Shown here: piece by piece, positions 1 through 10,701 of the stretch
Numbering within the stretch: the stretch's first letter is position 1
Layout: every line of letters starts with the position of its first letter
From: Dromaius novaehollandiae
Lineage: Eukaryota > Chordata > Aves > Casuariiformes > Dromaiidae
Assembly (NCBI RefSeq): GCF_036370855.1
Contig: NC_088101.1
Span: 6,765,501-6,829,500 of the forward strand
DNA length: 64,000 nucleotides
Reading direction: 5' to 3'
Notes under the pieces: model-generated
Told to the model about the DNA's origin: nothing
The model's input: the letters and a program-made list of their open reading frames with translations, nothing else
Databases searched by the model: none
Program-made: the position numbers and the translations under genes

Positions 1-206
1 AGGAGCAGCGAGTCTCCCTGGTCGCAGCCTGTTTAGTGCTTCCTTCCCCTGGGATCTGGCCTCTCCTGTGGGACTTTCTGCTCTCTCCTGCCTCTGGAGA
101 TGGGGGCTCCCAGGGGAGCATCACAATAGCGCTGGGTGGTTCATGCTTCACCTCCCATCTCAGGGACAGGGGCTGATGCTGGTGTTGTCCCAACTGTGTC
201 TTGCAG
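1..206. other. Intron (5' flank of first visible MROH exon)
   Basis: No exon is recognised here. The stretch ends in a pyrimidine-rich tract and cag acceptor at 204-206 that opens the first visible MROH exon, so it is read as intron; earlier exons should lie left of the window. Confidence 0.6.
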
Positions 207-3200
207 GCGCAGAGAAAGCTGTCTCAAGCAGAAGCGCAGGAAGCAGCAGATCTTCAAGCCCTGTGCTTGGACATCCTGCGCTCTCTGGATGTCTCCGTCC
301 GGGGGATGACCAAAGTAAGTCGTCCTGCGCCCTGCTGCTGCCTCCCTGCCCCACTCTCCCCAAAGTGCTCCCCGAGCAGCCCCTTAGGCGCACAAGGTGA
401 GTGGAAATGCAGAGCGTCGTTTCCATCTCAGAGCTGAAACGAGCTCGAGCTGGCACGGAGGTGGGAGCCGCAACGTGCTGAATGGCCTCGTTCTTCCCTG
501 CAGCTCCTGTGGCCGCGGCTCCTGCAGTACGTGGTGCCAGCCCAGTACACCGGCACGTTGGTGCCGCTCTGCCGGTGCCTGCGAGAGCTGGCCGAGAGCC
601 GGGGGAGAGCAGGGGGCGAGGACGGAGAGGAGGAGCCCGATGTCGTGGCCTCCCGGGAGCGAGGTAGGAAGCCGAAACTCTCGCCGTGAGCCGTGTCAGG
701 CTGTGCCGGCGGCCCGTGGGCCACGTGGGGGCTGCCCAGCCTGGGCAGGGGCAGGATATGGCGGGTCGCGCCGCTCTCACCGGCCTTTCTGTCTCCTCAC
801 AGCCAAGCTGCCGAGGCCGCAGGCCCTGCTGGCTCGCCTGCTGGTGAGTAGGGGCCCCGGGGAAAGCGCTTTTGGGGGCTGGAGGTGACGGGAGAGGTCG
901 GGGCAGAGCTGTGTCGCAGGCCGGGGCCAGCAGCCCACAGGGAGGAAGAGGCGTGCGAGAGTGAGTCGGAGCCTCCCTGGCCTCGCGGGACCCTGCTGCT
1001 GCGCGGGGGAGAAGCCGGCGGCGCCAGGGAGAAGCTCCCAGCTGGGCCGGGGCCAGGCAGCCGCCCTCCCTGCGGGGAGAAGCTGCGGCTCCTCCGGCCG
1101 CCCCGAGCCCAGGTCTCGCCTGCCCTCTCCCAGGTGGTTGCGGCGTCTCCTCACGCCGGCAGCGGCTGCGGCGTCGCTGCCCTGCAGCTGCTGCAGGCCC
1201 TGTCCACAGAGATCCACAGCGCCGTGGGGATGGTGTGAGCTGTGAAGATCCCCTTCCTGCTGCAGTGCCTGGAAGGTAACGTGCCGTTGGGGAAGAGGAG
1301 GCTGGAGAGGCCGAAGGGGAGGCAGGAAAAGGCAGTGTCCAGGCGTGAGGGAGGGGAATTGGCCCTGGGTTTCTCAGCGCTGGCTCTGCAGCCGTTGCCC
1401 TTCCAGGGAGCAGCGCTGACGCCCAGGAGCAGTTTATCTGGGGGATGGGGCCTTTCTTGCCCATCACTGCCACGAGCAGGTGTTGCAGCACCCCGGCGTC
1501 CTCGCTGGGTGGGTGTTTGGGAGGGCTGGACTTGGTGCTCCTGGGGGTGGGTGAAACGTGTCCTGGTGCAAATGTGTGTGCGTGGTCCGAGCCCTCGTGT
1601 GAGGGCCTGGCTTGCTCTGGAGCTGCAGTCGAGCAATGGGGACTGGGAGCGGCGGGTGTGTGGCTGAGCTGAGTCTGTGCCCCTGTCCCCCGTCCCCAGG
1701 GTCTGTCAGGTGTCCTGGGCCTGGCCAAGAGTTTGGCATGAGGGCTTGAGCCTCGCGGCTTGGGCCCCTTCTGGTGTGGGAGCCGGAGGGTGTTTGAGTG
1801 CCAAGGAGCCCCCGGGCTCTTCTGTGGCACCAAGTAACACGGAGGGTTTTCTTGCTCCGGATTTGTAGGGCAAAGCGAGAGCTGCCTGGACTCTGCCGAG
1901 TGGGAGCAGCTCCTGCTTAAGGTACAGCACTGCTGCGAGGGCAGCAGCTACCGGTGGGAAAGTGGGGGAAGGTGTGGGTGGAAAGGTAACCAGGAGCAGG
2001 GGAGCCCTGAGCAGGGAAATGCCAGTTTTGTTCAGAAAACAGGAAACACAGGAAAGACCCCCTGCAAAGGCCCTGAGGATTTTGTTTTGCAAAGAGCTGT
2101 GGATCACAGAGGGTCGTGTCGTGTTGTGCCATGTCCCATCGTTGCACGTTGTGACCCGCTCTGCGGGGGCTTTGCTTCAACTTGTGTTTCTCCTAGTTCC
2201 TGAGGACATCGCTGGAGACGATCGAGAGCCAGGCCTGGACCATGGGCCTGAGCGTGGAGCTCAGCCAGCAGACGGGCAGCTACCCCTGGCTGTCCCGGAA
2301 GCAGGTGGGTCCCTGCCGAGGCCTCGTTTCTGCAGGAGCCGAGCTGGACGGCCAGGCGCCGCGGCCAGCTCAGTCGTGCCTGGTGTGGGCTGGTGCGTCG
2401 CGGCCCGGCTCTGTGCCGCCAGGCTGTGCGTGACCACGTCTGGGGTGGCCGCTTGTCTTTCAGGCCTTCCTGTATAAAGCTGTCGGGGTGTCCCTGGCAG
2501 CGTGTCAGCATGTCCCCTATGTCCGCGGGGAAATGAAGAAGCATCTCTCAAGGACAAATTACTTGGAAGCGTCTGAGAGAGAGGTGAGTTTCCTCTTCTC
2601 CCCTTGCTTTCCCCGGAGCCCCTCGGTATTTCCAGGGGAGCGGTGATCTCTCCGAGCAGAGCGCTCCAGGCTCTTCTCATTTCCTTGTCGCTGCTGTTTC
2701 TGTCGGACGATATCGCGAGTGTCGCTCGGAGCTTGCCGTGGCTGAGTGTCGGCCAGAGGCCGCCTCACCCTTTCCCTTGTGTTGCAGGCAATGATTTCTG
2801 TTTTGGCCGGTTCTGCCGAGAGCCACTTCCACCTTGCCTTGGAGGTGGTGCAGGAGTTTGGGGCGTCCATGGAGGAAAGACCAGTGTCTGGGGCTTTCAA
2901 ACGCCTGAAGGTAAAGGATGCCGGGTGTCTTGGCTCGTTTTTCCTCTGCTTTATTTTCACTTCCAAACCAGTAGCAGCCCAGGGGTGGCTGCTGCGTGGA
3001 AAGCGGGGCAGCTCCTTCGCCGGGAGGCAGCGGGAGCTGGGGCCCGACGGAGGCGCTGGGCTGACGTCTCGTGGCTTCTACCGCGGCGCAGGAATACCAC
3101 CAGGGGAAGAGAGCGGGGAGGCACATGGCCCTCGTGCTGGCCTACGGCCAGATCGCGCTCTGCGCCCCCCCGGAGCAGCTCCTGGCCCGCGTGGAGAGCG

Positions 3201-4483
3201 ACGTCGTGGGGCGCATCCTGCAGCACTACCGCGCCAGCTGCCAGGTGGGTGCACGGGCGCAGGGCCAGCCACACAGACGTGGGTCTTCCCTGAAGCTCCT
3301 GCGAGTGCCGACTGTCCCCAGCGCCCCGGGGGCGGTTGTGCCCTGCCCGTGCTGGCGGAGGGGGACGCAGCAGCCCTGGTTCGTCCCTGCTGCCCTGCGG
3401 GGTCTGTGCGCTCCGGGGCCGTTGCTGCGTGTCCTGCGTCTGTGCGCCTTGGTTCACTGCCTCTCACTCCACCGCCTTTCCCCTTCCAGGTGCTGGGCTT
3501 CTCCTTCTCCACCAAGGTAAGTCCTGCCCCCCGGGGCCTTGCTCGCTGCCCTTCCCACACCCCTTTCCCCACGCAGGCGTGCCGGACTCGCCCTCCCGCT
3601 CCCCAGGCCGGGGGCCGGGGGTCTCCTTGCGGTAGGTAGCCGGGAAAGCTCATGCCTTCGCGGGGGGAGCTTCTTCCCGGGAGGGGAGAGGAGGTTTCCT
3701 TCCTGCGACCCGTGTGCCGAGCCGGGGCTCTGGGCAGACGCAGTCGCCCTTGTGCGCTGTGCTCTGGGGCTGGACTGCCCGCCGTGTTCCTCGTTGAGCC
3801 CTTGGTGCTGTGAGGAGTTCCTCACCGGTGCCGCCGTGTTTCCCTGTGCCGGGACACAGGACATGCAGCTCAAGCTGGCGCTGATCCGGAGCGTCACCGA
3901 GGTCAGCCGGGCCGTGCGGGTGGCGGGGGGCTCCCGCGGCGTGGAGCTCTGCCGCAAACGGGAGCTGCTGGACACCTTGCTGGTGAGTGCCGGGGCTGGG
4001 ACGGTGCCACCGGGGAGGTTGGGGCCGAGCCCCGAGGCCGGTCGTCCCGAGGCGCGATGCTCCGCCTTGGCCGCACGCGACCTCTGGAGCACCCTGAGCC
4101 TGGTCCCGGCGGGAGGGCTCTCGGCGGCTGCCCGCTGCCCACTGTGCGCGTGTCTCTGTGACCTGCAGGGCTTCGTGCAGGGGGAGCCCCGGGATCGCCT
4201 GGCGTCCCCCGTGCGCCAGGAAGCATTTGTGGCCGTGGGGCACTTGAGGTAGGGTCTTTGCGCCGGGGCTGCGGGGAGTTGTCATCTGAGCCGCTGCTCT
4301 GGGCAGTGGTAGTGAGACTCTTGTGTGTTTCCCTCTTTCTCTGCCAGCAAACTGAAGCCATCGCTGAGCCGGGAGGAAAACCGCGACCTCCTGGATCAGT
4401 GTGTGCGGAGCGTGATGCCCCTGCCTGCCCTGGAGCCGGCGGAAGAGGAGGGGGCGACAGCGGCAGACGCTCTGCACGTGCAG
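207..4483 (+). CDS. MROH-family (maestro heat-like repeat) gene, exon block 1 (13 exons)
   Basis: Predicted HEAT-repeat scaffold protein of the MROH family, probably MROH2-like; the role of avian members is not established. Exons with GT/AG borders and matching phases: 207-314, 504-663, 803-843, 1134-1275, 1869-1921, 2197-2304, 2464-2583, 2788-2910, 3092-3244, 3490-3516, 3860-3982, 4169-4248, 4348-4483. Family-like stretches are LLWPRLLQYVVPAQYTG (exon 504-663), WTMGLSVELSQQTGSYPWLS (2197-2304) and VLGFSFSTK joined to DMQLKLALIRSV (3490-3982). Introns are mostly 100-600 bp, as on GC-rich avian microchromosomes. Exon 1134-1275 has an in-frame TGA at 1236-1238 where I expect a Trp codon. The frame is otherwise kept through all junctions. 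The gene continues at 27946 beyond the ERV array. It may be a pseudogene, or a functional gene with a null allele or base error. Family assignment is confident; the exact member is not. Confidence 0.82.
1236..1238 (+). other. Premature in-frame stop in MROH exon 4
   Basis: In the exon 1134-1275 frame fixed by both neighbours, TGA follows the residues AVGMV and precedes AVKIPFLLQCLEG. A Trp (TGG) at this place is what I expect from the family pattern, so a single G-to-A change would explain it. The Trp expectation is from memory of the family and not aligned. Confidence 0.75.
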
Positions 4484-4494
4484 GTACCTGCTGG

Positions 4495-4500
4495 CCCTTC
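4495..4500. repeat. 6-bp target-site duplication of provirus A, left copy
   Basis: CCCTTC immediately precedes the TG of LTR1 and is repeated exactly at 27828-27833 after the CA of LTR6. A 6-bp duplication is the usual length for alpharetroviral integrase. Confidence 0.9.
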
Positions 4501-4730
4501 TGTCGCCTTCTGATGCGACAATCTCCCGTTCGCCTGAGACGGCACGGAGGCTCCCCCAGCCTCCGGGCCAATGAGCACTGACACCAATATGAGGATGCTG
4601 CAAATGGCGTTTATTGTACGCATGTATTTGCTTATATACCTACAAGCATACTGCTATCTCTACGTCATATCCTTCCTCTTCCTTCCTCTTTCCGTGCCAT
4701 CGCGAGATCTTCCGATCGCCATTCCCTACA
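4501..4730 (-). repeat. LTR1 (3' LTR of provirus A)
   Basis: 230-bp LTR. On the - strand it runs from TGTAGGG to GGCGACA (TG...CA). It has a TATA box (TATATAA, 4632-4638), an AATAAA (4610-4615) followed by CGCCATTT, and a CRE-like TGACGTA in U3. It is preceded on the - strand by the PPT. It differs from LTR6, its 5' partner, at about 5 of 230 positions. Confidence 0.93.
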
Positions 4731-4743
4731 TCTCCCCCTCCCC
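4731..4743 (-). promoter_or_regulatory. Polypurine tract, copy 1
   Basis: GGGGAGGGGGAGA on the - strand abuts the first base of LTR1, as expected for the plus-strand DNA primer of reverse transcription. Identical tracts lie at 10020-10032, 15278-15290, 20536-20548 and 59657-59669, but none adjoins LTR5, which abuts gag sequence instead. Confidence 0.88.
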
Positions 4744-4939
4744 ATGCTTTGACTATGCTATTTGCTTTAAATTGCCGTGTCGCGGGTTAAGCGTTCATAG
4801 TGTGGGTGTGGGTGGGACCACCCCTTTTCTAGCAGTTGTCTTACCAAGCATCTAAACACTAGTCTACATGCTAATATGCCTAGCACGAGCATCAGCAGCA
4901 GGTGCAACTCTTCTATTAGTAATTGCCTGGCCCATGGTC

Positions 4940-5338
4940 CTAGCCCAAGCCAATTACCACTACCGAATCCAGAAGGTCAAGCTCTTGCGGGTCCCAGGGC
5001 AATGATGCATTCAGCGTGTTCAAGCAGTTACTAATATTGCTTGTGTTTGTGCAGTGCTCTCTTAGCTTTGGTAGGTCTACGGTCAAATTCAATGGGACCC
5101 CTATTAAGCCTGTCTTAAAAGGCTGCCCCGCACCCGCCAACGTCAGGCAAAATTGCTTATTTCCTGTCCGGTTTGCCCAGGTGAGCCATAGATTGTTACT
5201 ACCCCATTTCGCTAACATTGGTTCGCCTTTCACCCCTTGGAGTCCCAGTCCCAGCATCGCTACGAGGAGAGCTACTTGGGTTGCTCCCCCTGCCATCTTC
5301 TCGGGTTTTCTGGTTACGCGTTCTTCTTGTGGTTTCAC
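4940..5338 (-). pseudogene. env: env remnant, unit 1
   Basis: 132-residue frame, the longest env frame in the window. It has a basic leader, then Met at residue 15 starting a signal-like hydrophobic stretch (ATQVALLVAMLGLGLQG), then a short surface-like region with N-glycosylation sites (NRT, NLT, NTS, NIS, NAS). It stops at 4940. A splice-acceptor-like TTTTATTGCAG lies at about 5420, just after pol. Only about 600 bp separate this frame's start from the PPT, so most of SU and the TM ectodomain are missing. The leader frame begins at GTG; the true start is unknown. Confidence 0.65.
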
Positions 5339-5442
5339 GCGCCTTTTCTCATCTGTTCTTCTCCTGTCTGCTGTCTTTGCTGCTAGAAGGGATCATCGGC
5401 TTTTCAGGGTGGTCCTCCCCTGCAATAAAACTCAGACATTCA

Positions 5443-8034
5443 TTAATTCACCTGACTCTCTGCTTCCTGTCTTGTCCTTGCCCTGAGGTCTGGGCGCACC
5501 CACTTCATAGGGACCCATCTTACCATTTTTCCCTGCCTGACCGCTGCATACCCTCGTCCTTGGGTTACCAGCTGCCACCCCTCTTCCCATTCCCCTTTTT
5601 CCGGGATTCGGACCTTTACTTCTGGTCCCTCGTGCGTCGCTCGGACCACCCAATGCTTTTCCGCTGGCGTCTTGTTCTCCTCCCCCCTGATGAACTGATT
5701 CAGACCGAATAAGGCGCGCATAATTATTTCTGATTGTTTGTGCACGGGGATTCTTTGTGTATATCCCTCCCCCTCCCCAAGAATCTCGATCCTTTGCTTT
5801 AAAGTGCGGTTTGCTCGCTCGACGATGGCTTGACCTGTGCTATTATAGGCAATACCGTGCACTAGCTTAATTCCCCACCGTACGGCCCATTCTCTCGTGC
5901 TTTGCGCTGTGAAACACGTGCCGTTGTCTGTTTTAATAGTTTCTGGGGCACCCAGCCAGGCCATTGCCGTGTGCCAATGCAACTGTGCCGCCCGCGCTGT
6001 GACTCGTTTATGTTGGGTCGCCACGATGATACCGCTGTGTGTGTCCACTGTGACAGCCAGCCAGGGCCGTGGTCGAAGTCGCTGGCACATTGTGAAGTCC
6101 GTTTGCCATATTTGGTTTCCTTTCAGCCCCCTGGGGTTGATGCCGGCGCCCCACAGGGGGGTTTTTTGGCAATACGGGCAAGCCGCAACCACTTCACGAG
6201 CCGTGGTGAGGGGGATGTTGCAGCTTTTTGCCAGTGCTTTTGCACCAACGTGGAGAAGGTCGTGCACCTGCCTTGCTTCTGCGACTGTCCACACACCTTT
6301 GGCCGCTTGATCGGCTTTATTGTTGCCTTCTTGGTACACTCCTTGGATTGCCTCATGACTCCGAACATGAATAACGGAGGCAGTGGCCCGCCGCTGTTGT
6401 AGGGCTTCTTCTAGCATTAGCGCAATGGGCGATCCGGCCCATCCGGGATACGACATGTTGTGTAACAATTTAAAGACGAACATGGAGTCTGTCACTACAT
6501 TCAAATGCTCTTCTGGCCACATTTGCAATGCCTGCGCCACAGCTCGGGCCTCTAAATGCTGTACGCTACTGTCCGGCTCGCTGATCTTCACTCGGTGCCA
6601 TTGGGCCTTTTGATCTTGCCACACAACAACCGCTGCCCTGGTCACCGATGACGCGTCGGTGAACACTGTGCGCCCTGGTGCAGGTCGCTGTAGCACTCGG
6701 GCTTTCAGATGGGGCCGAAGGACGGAGAGGTGTGTATACATCTCCAGCACAGGCGATAATCTGATTGTTCCTGGGAATCCTTCTAAAGCTATTGCTATAC
6801 TATCTTGTTTCTGGACCACGCTGTCCCATTGACTCCTTTTTACCGGCAGGTAAATGGACTCAGGCTCCTTCGCGAAGTGCCGAACGGTGGCGGTTCGTCC
6901 CTTCTGTATCATCTGTGCCAACGCTGTTACGATTGTGACGTATGCCGTACTTATTTGGTTCGACACTATCCACCATACGACTTCCGGACGCTCCGGTGTC
7001 CCTTGTCCTAGAACGCCTATGGCTCCTGTTCTTGTAACTGCCACGTACAGATTGATTGGTCTGGCCGGGTCGTATCTCGTTACTCCGCCCTTTGCCATGA
7101 GATCTTCTATTTTTCGGAGGGCTTCTAACGCGTTCGGTGTCATCTGCCTCGGTTCCCATGGTTTGTGGCCCTTGAGCAACTCGAACAGTGGCTCCATCCA
7201 CTCCTTGGGAATACCTATCAGCCCTCGCAGCCATTGGAGAGCTCCAACCAATTGCTGTACATCATGCAACGTCCGTATCTCTCTATTGAGCTTTATCGGC
7301 TGTGGGACCACAGCTCTGGGGAGGATGGTGGTTCCCAGATAGTCGACAGATTCTCCCCTTTGCGTCTTCGCTTTCTGGACGTACAATCCCGCTTCATTTA
7401 GGCAGTTAATTACTGCCTGTTCTGCCTGATCGGTTTCTTGCTGGGTCTCTGCAGCTATTAGGAGGTCGTCCATGTAATGGATGATAAGCGCACGCGGGAG
7501 CTGCGCTCTTACCGGCTGCAATACCTTAGCTACTGCCGCCTGACAAATCGTAGGTGAATTTTTTATGCCCTGCGGGAGGACAGTCCATTGATATCGCGCT
7601 GCTGGCTCCTGCAGATTCTCTGAGGGCAGTGTGAAGGCAAATCGAGCTTTGTCCTGAGGGGCTAATGGTATAGAGAAAAAGCAATCTTGGATATCCATCA
7701 CCACCACTGGCCAATTCTTTGGTATTGCTGATGGTAGTGGCAACCCCGGCTGGAGGGCACCCATCGCTTCCATCTGCTGATTTACCGCTCGTAGGTCGTG
7801 CAGTAATCGAAATTTAGACTTATCCTTTTTGTGTATCACAAATATAGGAGTGTTCCAGGGACTGTGGCTTTCCTCCAGGTGTCCCTGCTCTAATTCTCTA
7901 CTTACTATTTGTCAGGCAGCCGCCAATTTGTCCGCTGTCAATGGCCACTGCTCTACCCACACAGGCTCATTGGAGCACCATGTCAGCGGGACAGCGAAAT
8001 GAGCCCCGAGGAGGTAGGCAGTGGCCCTTACCCT
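5443..8034 (-). pseudogene. pol: pol, unit 1 (RT-RNase H-integrase)
   Basis: Same architecture as the copy described at 21218-23809. The frame enters through the AAATTTA heptamer (8034-8040) and is interrupted by TGA at 7912-7914. It then runs 798 residues with YMDD, RNase H acidic residues and the DD35E integrase. Residue differences from the other copies include PQGIKNS, RAQLPR, KRSQWD and NRTLK, which mark it as the A lineage. Confidence 0.85.
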
Positions 8035-8573
8035 AAATTTGTCAGGTGAAAGCCGCTTTGCAATAAGGCATCTCGCCCTAACAATGGTTCCCCTATGGCA
8101 GTTATGTACGGCCGCACACGGATGATCTGAGCAGGCCTATCCGGGTCCTCCAATACAATTGTGATATCGGTTTCAGAAATCATAGCCTCCGCCCTGCCTC
8201 CCACTCCATCTAACGAGCTTGCCACTTTTGCTGGCCAACTCGATGGCCACAACCACGAGGGCACACATGTAACATCTGCCCCCGTATCTAGCATCATTAT
8301 TAAGGGGATGCTAGGAGGACCCGCCCCTGGTGGGCCTATCAGATGCGCTTTCACTCGGGGTCTCTTCTCACACCCTAAGACCAGGGCCACGCGGGGTTTC
8401 CCTTCGGAGTTTGGTCGCTGGAGCTGTCCATCAGCGGTGTGTTGTTGTTGACGGGGGCTACTTGAAGCCGGCTCACCGGGGAGGGGTGGCCCCCTAGTTG
8501 CCCTCCCCGCTTCTCGTTTCCCGACCGCCGACAATCTCGTGCTCTGTGTCCTGGTTTTCCACAGGCCCAGCAT
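8028..8573 (-). CDS. pro: pro (aspartic protease), unit 1
   Basis: Open frame of 181 residues with active-site LDTGAD and the C-terminal GRD motif of retropepsins. It overlaps the 3' end of gag in the -1 frame; GGGAAAC heptamers lie at 8516-8522 and 8396-8402. It ends TNLG-stop at 8028, with the pol slippery site at 8034-8040. Confidence 0.82.
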   Translation of the reverse strand: MLGLWKTRTQSTRLSAVGKREAGRATRGPPLPGEPASSSPRQQQHTADGQLQRPNSEGKPRVALVLGCEKRPRVKAHLIGPPGAGPPSIPLIMMLDTGADVTCVPSWLWPSSWPAKVASSLDGVGGRAEAMISETDITIVLEDPDRPAQIIRVRPYITAIGEPLLGRDALLQSGFHLTNLG

Positions 8574-9789
8574 GTAAGGCTCCCCATACCCCCTGTTGGG
8601 CGTGCGTAACTTCCCTTATTCGTGCACTGTGCTCTCAAATGGCCCATTCGCCCGCAGCCAAAGCATGGGCCTCCTTTTGGACCTCCTCTAGCTCTAACCT
8701 CCGGCATTGCCATAACTGCTGCAGCAATCTGTAGGGCTGTGGTCTTGTCCCGGTGTTCTAATACGTACTTGATCGTCTGCCCTAGACTTGCTCCCTTAGG
8801 CGCTGTTCTTAGGATTTCTTTTGTCAACTCGTTGCCCTGTTGTTTGATACATTCCAACATCACCGCTCCTTTTGCAGCGTCTGGTAAAGATGCAAGTTCT
8901 ACTGCTGCCTGTAGCCTGTCACAAAACTTGTCAAACGGCTCTCCCACTCTCTGCTTCACAGTCGTCCATGGCTCTGCCTGCTGCACCAGTGGCCCAATAT
9001 CATCAAAGGCCTTTCAAGATGCTTCTGTTGCCACCAGTATCTCCCGAGGTCTCAGGCCCGCTGCCTGCTGCTGGGGTGTAGCCATGGCCGCATCATTTCC
9101 TCTTAACCGCGCTAGGGTGGATTGGCCCAGTGGGTTCTGCGGGTCTGCCTGCGCGGCCATCAACGCCTGCTGCAGGCGCGAGGTCCACGCTTCTTTCCAC
9201 ATAAGGACCATCGTGGGCGATAAGACCAGTCGCGCGAGGGCGCGACAATCCCACGGTATTAGGCCTCCCGCGTGCGCCGCGTCCAGCAGCGTCTGTGTCA
9301 CCGGGTGTCGCAGGCCCTGTTCTTGCACTGCTTTCAATAGCTGTTGTACCGTCTTTGGGTCGAGGGGCATCCATTCCACTGCCCCCCCCCCCCCGGGGCA
9401 ACTCGTACTGGGAAGGCCCCTATTGGCGCACGAAACTTGAGGCCACTCAGGGCACATTCCGTCGCTATCAGTTTCCAGTCTGTTAGGGGAATTTCTTTTC
9501 CCCCTCCCGCTTGGGTGGAACCTGCTGTCTCTGATGGCCCTCTTTGTTTAGCTGCTGCCTCTGATAGCCCTCTTTGTTTAGCTGTTGCCTCTAATAGCCC
9601 TCTTTGTTTAGCTATTTCTTCTTCCAGAGCTGTAAGCAGCATAAACATCTGCTCCATATCTCTTGTGACTTTCCTCCCCTTTTTTCCTCCCGCCTCTGAC
9701 TGCGGCGGGGAACTCCGCCCTAGTTGCTGCATCTTCGTTGTTATTCCTTCTAAGGAGTCAGAGTCTGTACCTGAGTCTTCAGTCTCCTC
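8375..9789 (-). pseudogene. gag: gag 3' part, unit 1
   Basis: Begins at the B insertion site (9784-9789) and covers the repeat/coiled linker, the C13 homopolymer (9382-9394), capsid and two zinc knuckles. A unit-specific TGA at 9014-9016 replaces an Arg codon (CGA in other units), and the homopolymer separates the linker and capsid frames. Not translatable as one Gag protein. Confidence 0.82.
9784..9789. repeat. Inner 6-bp target duplication (B into A gag), left copy
   Basis: CTCCTC adjoining LTR2. The partner is 26693-26698 beside LTR5. The same junction recurs at 15042-15047 and 20300-20305, and the uninterrupted site is at 25558-25563 inside provirus B. Confidence 0.88.
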
Positions 9790-10019
9790 TGTCGCCTTCT
9801 GATGCGACAATCTCCCGTTCGCCTGAGACGGCACGGAGGCTCCCCCAGCCTCCGGGCCAATGAGCACTGACACCAATATGAGGATGCTGCAAATGGCGTT
9901 TATTGTACGCATGTATTTGCTTATATACCTACAAGCATACTGCTATCTCTACGTCATATCCTTCCTCTTCCTTCCTCTTTCCGTGCCATCGCGAGATCTT
10001 CCGATCGCCGTTCCCTACA
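9790..10019 (-). repeat. LTR2
   Basis: 230 bp with the same ends and control elements as LTR1. It is followed on the - strand directly by CTCCTC of gag instead of a PBS, so it is a junction LTR shared between two tandem units. Confidence 0.93.
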
Positions 10020-10399
10020 TCTCCCCCTCCCCATGCTTTGACTATGCTATTTGCTTTAAATTGCCGTGTCGCGGGTTAAGCGTTCATAGTGTGGGTGTGG
10101 GTGGGACCACCCCTTTTCTAGCAGTTGTCTTACCAAGCATCTAAACACTAGTCTACATACTAATATACCTAGCACGAGCATCAGTAGCAGGTGCAACTCT
10201 TCTATTAGTAATTGCCTGGCCCATGGTCCTAGCCCAAGCCAATTACCACTACTGAACCCAGAAGGTCAAGCTCTTGCGGGTCCCAGGGCAATGACGCATT
10301 CAGCGTGTCAATGCTCTCTCAGCTTTGGTAGGTCTACGGTCAAATTCAATGGGACCCCTATTAAGCATGTCTTAAAAGGGCTGCCCCCACCCACCAATG

Positions 10400-10594
10400 T
10401 CAGGCAAAATTGCTTATTTCCTGTCCGGTTTGCCAGGTGAGCCATAGATTGTTACTACCCCATTTCGCTAACATTGGTTCGCCTTTCACCCCTTGGAGTC
10501 CCAGTCCCAGCATCGCTACGAGGAGAGCTACTTGGGTTGCTCCCCCTGCCATCTTCTCGGGTTTTCTGGTTACGCGTTCTTCTTGTGGTTTCAC
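10400..10594 (-). pseudogene. env: env remnant, unit 2
   Basis: 64-residue frame with the signal-like peptide. A 1-nt deletion (GCCAGG where unit 1 has GCCCAGG) shifts the frame after LWLTW and it stops soon after. A 32-bp deletion lies further downstream. Confidence 0.6.
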
Positions 10595-10701
10595 GCGCCT
10601 TTTCTCATCTGTTCTTCTTCTCCTGTCTGCTGTCTTTGCTGCTAGAAGGGATCATCAGCTTTTCAGGGTGGTCCTCCCCTGCAATAAAACTCAGACATTC
10701 A

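Larger units (their letters stand above)
4731..9789 (-). mobile_element. ERV unit 1: 3' part of provirus A (gag 3'-pro-pol-env)
   Basis: Internal region running from CTCCTC at 9784-9789 down to the PPT. It lacks PBS and 5' gag because B's insertion separated those to 26693-27597. It is the most divergent unit: it keeps a 32-bp env segment missing from units 2-4, has 13 C rather than 12 in the gag homopolymer, has its own capsid stop (9014-9016), and differs at several pol residues (for example NRTLK against NCTLK in integrase). Confidence 0.88.

Noticed and set aside
160..1833. 557-residue - strand frame, and similar long frames at 32634-34673 and 33512-35344
   Set aside because: Antisense shadows in GC-rich MROH exons and introns; the + strand shows correctly phased exons with splice sites.
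4512..4730. LTR starting at TGATGCGAC (4511) rather than TGTCGCC (4501)
   Set aside because: Only the 4501 boundary gives TG...CA ends in all seven copies, a 2-nt gap to the PBS, and exact 6-bp target duplications.
5897..6402. Cys-rich + strand frames recurring in every ERV copy
   Set aside because: Antisense shadows of pol; they recur only because pol is repeated.
9540..9620. CRISPR-like short repeats (GCCCTCTTTGTTTAGCT)
   Set aside because: These are three contiguous 30-bp in-frame repeats of the ERV gag linker without spacers, in a vertebrate genome.
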